From: Stutzerimonas kirkiae
GTDB taxonomy: Bacteria > Pseudomonadota > Gammaproteobacteria > Pseudomonadales > Pseudomonadaceae
Assembly: GCF_004327335.1 (NCBI RefSeq)
Contig: NZ_QJUO01000014.1
Coordinates: forward strand, 37,357-101,356
DNA length: 64,000 nucleotides
Reading direction: 5' to 3'
The notes beneath the pieces are model-generated. The model saw nothing but the letters and a program-made list of their open reading frames with translations, did no database searches and was not told the origin of the DNA. How positions within the stretch are numbered: the stretch's first letter is position 1; each line of letters opens with the position of its first letter. The translations under genes were made by a program, and so were the position numbers. Shown piece by piece: positions 53,147 through 62,500 of this stretch.

Positions 53147-53175
53147 CGGGCCTGCGAAGGCCCGGCGCGTTTTTT
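53147..53175 (+). terminator. Hairpin and T-run beside the FMN riboswitch
   Basis: CGGGCCT-GCGA-AGGCCCG (53147-53164), then GCGCG and TTTTTT. Oriented as a plus-strand terminator although no plus-strand gene precedes it; on the minus strand the same hairpin would sit at the 5' end of the riboswitch RNA. Either a leftover terminator or a 5' protective stem. Confidence 0.5.
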
Positions 53176-53259
53176 AGCACAGATACCCGGAGAAATCAGC
53201 CACGAGTTGCAAGAATAACGAACGATCGCACTATGCCGTTACCACGACACAAGGCGGTT

Positions 53260-53342
53260 CGACAAAAGCACTGGAGGCTGGGCGCAAAACAGCGGTCGCC
53301 CGCGCTTCTCGTCCAGCCAACCTTCCGGCGCTCTTTCCCGGG
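53260..53342. repeat. Dispersed palindromic repeat, copy E
   Basis: Left arm CGACAAAAGCACTGGAGGCT (53260) is almost identical to copy A; right arm CTCGTCCAGCCAACCTTCCG then GCGCTCTTTCCCGG. Lies just past the ffh stop codon (53366), between ffh and the riboswitch of ribE. The rest of 53176-53365 holds no gene. Confidence 0.75.
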
Positions 53343-53365
53343 CGACAGCGATCGCCCGGGCCGCC

Positions 53366-54739
53366 CTAGAACTTGGGCATGCCACCCGGCAGCATGCCAC
53401 CCAGGCCGCGCATCATCTTGGCCATGCCGCCCTTGCCGGTGACCTTCTTCATCATCTTCTGCATCTGCTTGTGCTGCTTGAGCATCCGCCCGATGTCCTG
53501 CACCTGGGTACCGGAACCGAGGGCGATGCGGCGCTTGCGCGAGCCGCTGATGATATCGGGGTTGCGCCGCTCGGTCGGGGTCATGGAGTTGATGATCGCC
53601 TCCATCTGCTTGAACTGCTTCTCCGCCGCCCCCTGGGCATTACCCATCTGCGCCAGGTTCACCCCGCCAATGGAAGGCAGCTTGTCCATCAGGCTGCCCA
53701 GGCCGCCCATGTTCTTCATCTGCTGCAACTGGTCGCGGAAGTCCTCGAGGTCGAAGCCCTTGCCCTTTTTCAGCTTCTGCGTGAGCTTGGCGGCCTTTTC
53801 CTTGTCCAGTGTCTGCTCGGCCTGCTCGATCAGGCTGAGCACATCGCCCATGCCGAGGATGCGCGAGGCGAGACGGTCCGGGTGGAATGGCTCCAGCGCT
53901 TCGCTCTTCTCGCCCATGCCGAGGAACTTGATCGGCTTGCCGGTGATATGTCGCACCGACAACGCCGCACCGCCGCGGGCATCGCCATCGACCTTGGTCA
54001 GTACCACACCAGTCAGCGGTAGCGCCTCGCCGAAGGCCCTGGCCGTGTTGGCCGCGTCCTGGCCGGTCATGGCATCGACCACGAACAGTGTTTCCACCGG
54101 GTTGACCGCGGCATGCAGCGCCCTGATCTCGGCCATCATCTCTTCGTCGATGGCCAGGCGGCCCGCCGTATCCAGCAGCACCACGTCGATGAACTTGAGC
54201 CTGGCCTCACGGATCGCGGCCTGGGCGATATCGATCGGCTTCTGGCTGGTATCGGAGGGGAAGAAGGTCACGCCCACTTCGGCGGCCAGGGTTTCCAACT
54301 GCTTGATCGCCGCCGGTCGATAAACGTCGGCCGAGACCACCAGCACGCTTTTCTTCTTGCGCTCCTTGAGAAAGCGCGCCAGCTTGCCCACCGTGGTGGT
54401 CTTTCCCGCGCCCTGCAGGCCGGCCATCAGCACCACCGCCGGCGGCACCGCATTCAGCGCCAGGTCCTCGTTGGCCTCGCCCATCAGGGCTTCCAGTTCG
54501 GCGCGTACGATCTTCACGAACGCCTGGCCGGGCGTCAGGCTTTTCGACACCTCGGTACCGACCGCGCGTTCCTTGACGCGGTTGACGAAATCCTTGACCA
54601 CCACCAACGCCACATCGGCCTCGAGCAGCGCCATGCGCACTTCGCGCAGGGTGTCCTTGATATTGTCCTCGGTCAGCTTGGCCTTGCCGGTGACATGGCG
54701 AAGCGTCTGGGAAAGTCGGTCGGTCAGGTTTTCGAACAT
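53366..54739 (-). CDS. ffh: Signal recognition particle protein Ffh
   Basis: 457 residues. NG GTPase domain with GLQGAGKTTTVGKLARFLKE (P loop), LLDTAGRLAIDEEMMAEI and VLTKVDGDARGGAALSV, then a Met-rich M domain (MKNMGGLGSLMDKLPSIGG ... QKMMKKVTGKGGMAKMMRGL). Binds 4.5S RNA and signal peptides for co-translational insertion. Start MFENLTDRLS. rpsP-rimM-trmD-rplS, which follow ffh in P. aeruginosa, are not here: ffh is followed by palindrome E and the rib operon. Confidence 0.98.
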   Translation of the reverse strand: MFENLTDRLSQTLRHVTGKAKLTEDNIKDTLREVRMALLEADVALVVVKDFVNRVKERAVGTEVSKSLTPGQAFVKIVRAELEALMGEANEDLALNAVPPAVVLMAGLQGAGKTTTVGKLARFLKERKKKSVLVVSADVYRPAAIKQLETLAAEVGVTFFPSDTSQKPIDIAQAAIREARLKFIDVVLLDTAGRLAIDEEMMAEIRALHAAVNPVETLFVVDAMTGQDAANTARAFGEALPLTGVVLTKVDGDARGGAALSVRHITGKPIKFLGMGEKSEALEPFHPDRLASRILGMGDVLSLIEQAEQTLDKEKAAKLTQKLKKGKGFDLEDFRDQLQQMKNMGGLGSLMDKLPSIGGVNLAQMGNAQGAAEKQFKQMEAIINSMTPTERRNPDIISGSRKRRIALGSGTQVQDIGRMLKQHKQMQKMMKKVTGKGGMAKMMRGLGGMLPGGMPKF

Positions 54740-54860
54740 GGGCCATTCCACGCAGGATGTGGGAAGCGCGGATTATAGTGGCCTTACCTCCTCCTCCGGT
54801 ACCCCGGCGAAGCATTTGCCTGACCAGCGCCTCGAACTTCAAACCTCGTGCTTCAAGCTT

Positions 54861-54881
54861 AAAAGCATTGAGATGCTTTTT
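54861..54881. terminator. Symmetric hairpin between ffh and the cytochrome c assembly-like gene
   Basis: AAAAGCAT-TGAG-ATGCTTTTT, eight-base stem with A- and T-tracts, bidirectional in form, followed by CCCTTCAAGGG. It is in the leader of the downstream plus-strand gene between divergent genes, so it may insulate the promoters or attenuate. Preceded by TTCAA/GCTTCAAGCTT repeats. Confidence 0.55.
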
Positions 54882-54936
54882 CCCTTCAAGGGTTTGTGCC
54901 AAACTCATGACCTTTGGAAACGGCTTCCCGGAACCT

Positions 54937-55731
54937 ATGCATCCTCTGTTGCCCAGCCTCGCAGCCGCCTGCCTGTACGCCGGCGCCACGGGCTATCAAA
55001 GCCTGCGACTGGCACAACGCAAAGTGCCTGACAGGCGACTGTTGTTCGTGATCGGCGCGCTGGCTCTGATCGCCCACGGTACGGCCCTGTTCTCCCAGCT
55101 TCTGTCTCCCAGCGGCCTGCAACTGGACTTCTTCACCGCGTCGAGCCTGATCGCCGCCGCCGTGATCCTGCTGATCCTGCTGGGCCTGTATCGCATGCCG
55201 GTGGAAAACCTGCTGCTGTTGCTGTTCCCCCTGGGTTTCCTGACAGCGCTGTGCGCCGAATTCGCCCCCACAGGCAATGTGCTGCTGGTCATCGAGACCC
55301 CCGGCATCCTGGCGCATATCCTGCTGTCGATCCTGGCCTATGGCGTGCTGACCATCGCGGTGTTCCAGTCCCTGCTGCTATTGCTCCAGGATCATCACCT
55401 CAAGCACAAGCACCCGTCCGGGCTGATCCGCAACTTCCCCCCGCTACAGACCATGGAAAGCCTGCTGTTCGGCTTCCTGCTGGCCGGCTGGGTGCTGTTG
55501 TCGGCTTCGTTGCTGTCCGGCTGGCTGTTCCTCGATGACCTGTTCGCCCAGCACCTGGTGCACAAGACCGCACTCTCGGTGATTGCCTGGATCATCTTCG
55601 CCACGCTGCTGTGGGGGCGCCACCGCCTGGGATGGCGCGGGTACAAAGCGATTCGCTGGACGCTGGCCGGTTTCTGCCTGCTGATGCTGGCCTATTTCGG
55701 CAGCAAGCTGGTACGCGAATTCATTCTCTGA
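54937..55731 (+). CDS. Inner-membrane protein of the CcsA/YpjD cytochrome c assembly family
   Basis: 264 residues, about eight transmembrane helices, start MHPLLPSLAAACLYAGATGY. The heme-handling CcmC/CcsA-like core is indicated by HILLSILAYGVLTIAVFQSL, MESLLFGFLLAGWVLLSAS and HKTALSVIAWIIFATLLWGR, which contain conserved His residues. In Pseudomonas this gene is regularly found divergent from ffh. Function as a true cytochrome c assembly factor is not established. A (GGCTTGA)-like heptamer pair follows the stop codon (55733-55748). Confidence 0.85.
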   Translation: MHPLLPSLAAACLYAGATGYQSLRLAQRKVPDRRLLFVIGALALIAHGTALFSQLLSPSGLQLDFFTASSLIAAAVILLILLGLYRMPVENLLLLLFPLGFLTALCAEFAPTGNVLLVIETPGILAHILLSILAYGVLTIAVFQSLLLLLQDHHLKHKHPSGLIRNFPPLQTMESLLFGFLLAGWVLLSASLLSGWLFLDDLFAQHLVHKTALSVIAWIIFATLLWGRHRLGWRGYKAIRWTLAGFCLLMLAYFGSKLVREFIL

Positions 55732-55932
55732 ACTTGAGGCTTGAGGCCCTCTCCCGCGAGGGGGGAGCGTCGGACGCGGGCAAATGTGTACACCACATCG
55801 TCCGAAAAGTGGGAATGAAGCTACCCGCCTACGCTGAAAGCGCTATTGATACCTTGAAAGTGCGCGCAAATGAGAGCCCAGGGGGCACGTATCTGCTTCT
55901 CCACAAGCACTGCGGGTCGTGCGGATGCCAGG

Positions 55933-56335
55933 GATAGCGGTTGGGCGCTATCGACAGCGCAGGTATGAAAGCGCCAGATGGAATTACAACAGGCTTGCTT
56001 ATTGTCAGGCATCAATTGTGCCGGACAGTAGTCGTGTAGGCGGGAACCCAGCTGCCACGGCCTATCCTTCAGGCGCCGCCGGGAGTGTCTGTGCGGGTGC
56101 CAGGTGGCGGGACGGGGCCTTCGCCGCCAGGGATGGCGGCGAAGAGCTACAGGGAGGTATTCACGCGTGCCCCGTCCCGCCACCTGGCATTCGCACAGGA
56201 GCGATGACCCCGAGGTCACATGCGTGCAGCACCTGGCGATAGAGGTTGGCCGCTATCGCCAGCGCAGGCATGAAAGCCCGAAATGAAATTACAACAGGCT
56301 TACTTATTCCCAGTCATTGATCATGCAGGCCAGTA
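55933..56335. repeat. Pair of about 100-bp direct repeats
   Basis: Copy 1 55933-56030 and copy 2 56236-56335 share GCGCAGGTATGAAAGC / GCGCAGGCATGAAAGC, then GGAATTACAACAGGCTTGCT / GAAATTACAACAGGCTTACT, then ATCAATTGTGCCGGACAGTA / TTGATCATGCAGGCCAGTAG. Each begins with a hairpin: GATAGC...GCTATC in copy 1, GGCGATA...TATCGCC in copy 2, where the stem is kept although bases differ. No gene is seen in 55732-56547. Confidence 0.8.
56090..56197. repeat. 108-bp inverted repeat with inner hairpin
   Basis: Arms of 28 bases with two mismatches: TGTGCGGGTGCCAGGTGGCG (from 56090) against the complement of CCACCTGGCATTCGCACA (to 56197). Inside, TTCGCCGCC-AGGGAT-GGCGGCGAA (56120-56143) is a perfect nine-base hairpin. 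It sits between the two direct repeats, giving a composite about 400 bp long that looks like a small non-autonomous element. Confidence 0.85.
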
Positions 56336-56547
56336 GCGCACAGGAACGCGGATCCCGAGGGGCGAAGAGGTGTGCATACAGTAGCCGTAAAAGGTCACCG
56401 TAGCGTTCGACCCGAAGCAGATGTCAAGGATCCCGCAATTGCCTTGTCCGCATCTGGATACAGGGCGTGCATGCCCCGCGCATACGAAAACGGCCACCCG
56501 AAGGTGGCCGTGATTATCGCGACAGTGCGCCTTCCCTGGCGCGTGGC

Positions 56548-59500
56548 TCAATCGATGATCGCGTTGGAGACCTCCAGCTTGATCTGCTCGCTGCCGTACG
56601 TGGCCGTATAGAGGGTCGTTTCAGCGCCACGGACGCCCTCACCCCAGCCATCCAGGCTGATGATGTCCTCGCTATCCCCGAGGATCTTCAAGGCATTACG
56701 CCCATCGGTGATGCTGAAGACATCCTCGACACTCAAGCTGTCGATACGGCTGGCGCCTCTGCCGAGCATATCGATGACCTCGATATTATCCAGTTTGCTC
56801 GCCAGGTCGTCTCCCGTCACCTGATCGCCAAAGCGCAGTTGGATGGTGTCATCGCCGGCACGGCCGTCGATTGCCGCCCCCGTCCACAGTAGCGTGTCGG
56901 CCCCCGTGGTCGGGAGCTTGGCCGAGACGTTGATGGAAACGCTGCCGGAGGTCGTTGCGCTGTCAGCCCCGACGACCTGCCCCGTGCCATCCACCTCGTT
57001 GGTCCACGCCGTGATGCTGACCGCCTGCGGGGCACCGGTCTGCGAATGGAGGAAGCCAAAGTTATCCAGCTCATCCTGGGTCAGACCGGTGATGGTATAG
57101 GTTCCGCCAGCGAACTCGAGGCGATCGGCAGCAATCTCTACACCATTGGCATAGAAGACCACCTTTTCGCCATCCGGGAAGCCGGTCAGTTGCAGGGTGG
57201 CGCGCTCGCTGTGCTCGTCGCTGGCATTGGCCGCGACCTGGTCCTTCATCGCCGCGTTCAGGTTCAGCGTGATGATATCGCCAGCACTGCCGAAGCTGAG
57301 GGTCGGCTCCAGCGCAAGGCCATCGGCCTGCGGCGTGATGGACAGTGCGAAGTCGATCGGCCATGTGCTGGGCACCTGGCCAGCCTCGCCGCTCACGACA
57401 TAGAGCGTCAGGTCATCGAGGGTACCGCTCCAGTGCGCGGGTGGCAGGATCGCGATATAGGCCGGCAGGCTGTTCCCCGTCACGGGGATGGACCAGGTAT
57501 TGGTGCTGCCAGAGCCACCCGCGTTATTGGCCAGTACCGCACTGCTCTGATCCGCGCCGTAGTAGACGGTGAAGTCCTTGGGAAGCCCTTCGATGAAGGC
57601 GGATTGCAGCACCTCCCCGGCGTCCGGCAGTACGCTGCCAGTCAGGTTGAGCTCGGTAAGCGACCTGGCGACGCCGTCGTGCTCGCTTCCCGACGCATCG
57701 ATCGTGACATCCGGGGCGGTATTGGTCGGGTTGACCGTCAGGGTCGCCTGGCTGCCGGACAGCACCACGACACTGCCGTTCTCCTGGTTCCGCACCCAGG
57801 CGTTGAGGGTGACCGAACCCTTGTCATAGGGATTGTCGGGCACATAGCTCAGGGCCACATCCGTCCCGGGCTGCACGCCGTCGATCACATAGTACTGACC
57901 GTCCACCAGCCCCGGCACACCGCTCACCCCGGTGCTGGCCAGCGCCTGGCCGTCCTGCATCAGCATGCCCGGAATGCCGCTACCCTCGAGCTGCAGGTAC
58001 AACCTGCCGTCGACGATCTGCCAGGCGTTCTGATCCGCCGGGTTGCTCACGTTGAGGGTGATAGCGAGCGGCTCGCCTTCACCGGCCGCCGGCGCGCTGA
58101 TGCCAAGCGTTGCCAGGTCGGTCACCGGCGTCAGTTCGATCTCCGGCTCGACATGCCCCTCGCTGCGTACCCCGGTGTTGTGCAGGGTCACCGTCACATC
58201 GAGGCCCAGGCTATCGCCATGGTTGCCATTGGCGTGCTCCGGGGCATGCACGCTGATCTGGTCCAGCGCGTCCTGCAGCGCGGCTGCCGCCGTCGCATCG
58301 CTCACGCCGGCGATGGTCTTGGTCCAGAGCACCACGGGCTGGCCGTTCTCGACCACCTCGGTACGGTTCATGCCCGGGGCACTGAAGCTCGTTTCATCGG
58401 TCGGCGCGGTACGCAGGGTGATGGTCATGGAGTAGGAGGCCATGTTGGAGCCCGACGTATCGAACGAGCCCGCCACGACCTGCGACAGGGCGAACGGCTG
58501 ATCCTCGGTCTGCGGCGCATCGATTTCGCTGAGCGATACCGTCGGCAGCTTACCCTCACCCTCACCCGGCCCGAACGTGGCCGTCAGGTTCCAGGTGATC
58601 TCGTCCTGCCTGGCCTCGCTGGCGGCGCTGTCCTGGGTGAACGTCGTGATGGTGATCGGCACATTGTCGATACTGCCCGCCGAGCCATTGACCTGGAACA
58701 GGATATTCTTGGCGATGGCTGCATTGAACTGATTCTCCGCCAGGGAGGTATCGAGCAGGATCAGCCACTGGCCGGCACCGGTGAACTCTGCACCCTCCAC
58801 CGCCACGCCATCCGGCACCCCCTGGATCAGGATATGAGTCAGGCGCTCGCTGCTATCGTAATCGGAAGCACCGCCCGCACTGGCATCCGCCAGCTTGGCG
58901 ATATTCAGGGCGACATTGACGTTCCCGGCCTGGGTCAGGGTGACAGAGGAAGAGCCGCTATCGCCATTGATGGAAACCAGGGACAGGTCGACCGGGTCCG
59001 TCACCGCCTGGAACGACAGGGTGTATCCGCTGGTCTGCCAGCCGCTCTCGACCGGCCCGGTGGTTCCATCGGCCGCGCTATCGGTGACCTTGTACTGGAT
59101 ATCGAACGTGATATCCCCACTGAAATTGGCCGGCCCCTTGGCGTAGACGTTGTTCACCGCATCCACCCCGGTGACCTCGTACCAGCCTCCAGTCGCCAGC
59201 AACGGCGTAGTACCGGCCGCGTCGCTGAAGAACTGCACCCCGGGAACCGCCTCGAAACGGACGGCACTGATCACTTCGTCCGTATCGCCATTCTGGTGGT
59301 CCGCTGACAGGTTCACCAGGGTGACCTCGTCTTCCATCATGGCCGAGCCACTGTTCAGCCCCGCCTCGGGCGAAGGCACCACCTGGAACGAGATATTCTC
59401 CGGATCGAAGAAGGTATCCGATGGGTTGTCGCTTTCCGTCACCACCGGCTGTGCGTTGAAGGTCACGGTGCCACTGTAGTTGGCTGGCAGCTTGATGAAG

Positions 59501-62500
59501 ACCGTACCGGCTGCGATCTGCTGCGGCGTCACCACCCAGACCCGCTCGGTACCCGAAGCGTTGCCCACCACTGGCCCCGCCCCCTCAACGCTGAAGCCGT
59601 CGGCCAGGCCGCTGATACGCAGGGTGACGGTTTCAGAGCCATCCCCAGTCGTTTCACCCGACCCCAGGCTAGTGATCAGGTCACTGAGATTGATCTGGTT
59701 GGGGCTCGATACATCCGTATCGAGGTCGTTCTCGACATAGACCTTGCTGTTATCGACCTCCATCACGGGCTCGTCCGGCACCCCCACGAGCCTGATGGTG
59801 ATCGGCAAGGCGTGCGGGGCAGAGGGCGACGACACGATGGTCTGCGGATCACCGTTCTGGTCGATATAGTCCAGCGTATCGATGGCGACAGCCTCCACCG
59901 ACAACTGGATGGTTTCATTACTGTCCCTGGGCGGCACCAGGGTCGGCTGCTTGCTGCTGTCGAAGTCTTCGAGCACCAGGGTGAAGGTGCCATCCCCGGC
60001 AACGGTCAGATTGCCCGGGAACGTTTCAGACGCCGTGTCATAGTCAACGCCGTCATAGGTGATGGATGCACCGGCGGGGATGCCTTTAATCGTGATGTTG
60101 AACGTCTCGCTCGGGTCATCGCTGGTCGGCCTGATGTTCAGGGCGATCGGCTCGGTTCCCGCCGTACGTCCCGTATCCTCGTAGGCGGTGATACGCGCAT
60201 CGACCTTCAGGGTCACCTGGTCGGCCACAGGCTGCAGAACCAGACTGGTCAGCCAGGCCTCGCCGGACACCTGGCTATCGGCCCGGGAAGGATCGTTCGG
60301 ATAGTCCTCGTCGTAATCGACGGTGACGGCCTCGACCTTGATACTGACCACGCCCTTGAAGTTGCCCGGCCCCTTGAATTCGACCGTATCCAGGTACTCG
60401 ATGGGAATATCCACCGGCGTACCGTTGTAGGGAACGGTCTGGACACCCTCGCTATCGCTGTATTGGAAGTAAGCCCCCTCCAGAAGGGTCCCGGATGTAC
60501 CATCGGTCACGTCGTAAGGTGTAAGGCGAGCGTAGGTCCCTTCACTGGCGTCCTCGTTGCTCCAGGGCGCCTTGAAGTCGAAACCGTCAACGTTCAGGTC
60601 GAACCATTCGTCTTCCTCACCCAGCGTGGTGTAGGTGTGATCGCCATTCATGGCCAGGTCCGCGATGCCGTTATCGTCGGAATCGCTGACCGGTTGCCCC
60701 GCATCGGCAATCGTCTCGGCAACCGGCTTGACCGTCACCCGCAAGCTCTGGGTGGTCTGGACCAGCGGGCTGGTGACGGACGAACCATTGACCGTATTGG
60801 TGTCCTGGCTGCTGACCGTGACAGACAGGATGATGTCCTTGCTGCCATGGGCAGGCGGGATCACTTCGAACTGCTCGAGTAGATCCTCCCGGTCGGCCTG
60901 GCTGATCTCTGAGGCGAATGTGATGGTGTAGACATTGCCGCTCCAACTGCCGCTCCAGCCTGCCGAAGGTGGTGGAGTGCTCATGCGCCACTCGCCACTG
61001 GCATTGCTCCAGCTATCGCTGCCGCTGTTCACGGTCCACTCGGCTGGAACGCTGAACGACAGCTCGGTGATGACCTCGCCATCACTTCCCGCACTGCTAT
61101 CCGTGACGCCGACATTCGCCAGGAAGGCGATCTCCGTGTCCTCGTTGCCCTCCGCCCCGCGGATCTGCACATCCCCTGCCAACGGATTGACATAGAGATC
61201 GAGCGTGATCGCGTCGGTTTCGACCACCGGCGTGGCAGACGCACTGTCGCTGTCGGAGTCCAGTGCCCACAGGGTCACTTCGACATCCTCGATGTCACCA
61301 CTGAAGTCCTTGGGCGCCTGGATCGTGATGGACGGCAAGCCGCTCTGGGGAACACTGATATAGGGCTTCCCGCCATACAGGGTGTCGCTGGCATCCATGG
61401 TCGGCAATGTCGTGGTGTCACCCAGGGTATAGACGGTGCCGCCGACCGTCACGATGGTGCCATCCGGCAAGCCGTCAAGAATCAGGCGGCGCTCCTCGCT
61501 GCCGTCGGTATCCTGGATAGTTGCCGAGAGGATATTGCTCAGGTTGAACGACGCATCCTCGTTGAACGTGACCGTGGCTGACTTGTTCGAGGGGGCCACC
61601 GCAATGCTTACGTCTGGCTGGGCGCTGCCCTGTTGAACGAGCAAGCTCACATCATCGGTCACCGCAAGCACATCGACCGTGATGACCTGGCCGCTGCTGG
61701 CGCCGGGCAGCGCATTGTCCTCGGCGTCTTTCAGCCGCACACCGTTACCATCGACTTCATAGCTGGTGACTTCCAGGGCGAGGTCGAAGTTGCCGTGGTC
61801 ATCCGCTTTCGGCAGCACGAACAGGCTTTCGTACTCGGCCTGGGTCAGGTGATGGATCCCCAGGGCCGCATCGGCGGCAGGCAGGCCATCGATATGGTAG
61901 TCGGCCACATCGGTGATGATGAAGGTGAAGCCACCATCGGCGGCCGGGGTCAGTTCGACGCCGGTGGTAGCGGGATTGCCGTTGAACAGCTTGGCGCCCA
62001 CGGGCAGATCGCCCAGATTGATGGCTCCCAGACGTTCCGGGTAGTCCTCCGTCGTTGCGCCTGCGGTCTGGGTCTTGTCGGTGATCACCGGCAGTTTCAG
62101 GCCCAGGGCGATAGCGGTGTCCTCAGGTGTACTTAGCGTGACGGCCGCAGGGCTGTCGTCCACATTGTCTGACGCATGGGGCAGGTCGGGGGCATCGGCC
62201 ACGGGGGTGACCGTTACCTCGACAGTGAAGGTCTTGGTCTCGCCATTGACGACCGTACTGTAAGTGAAGCGGTCCGTACCGCTGTAGTCGGCGTCCGGTG
62301 TGTAGGTGATGGTGCCGTCCGGGTTGACCACCGCCGTACCATATAGCGGCGCGGTGGTCGGATCGCCATTGGCATCGTCGCTGCCATCGCCAATGCTGGT
62401 ATTGCCCTGGGTGGCATCGGCGTTGGCGAAGAAGGTGTTGGCCAGCGCCGTCGAGAGCGAATCTTCGTCCACGGTTATCTTTCTGGGCGCCGAGCTATCA

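Noticed and set aside
57046..59307. Plus-strand open frame of 753 codons under the adhesin gene
   Set aside because: The minus-strand frame carries continuous repeat modules across the same region; the plus-strand translation is an artefact.
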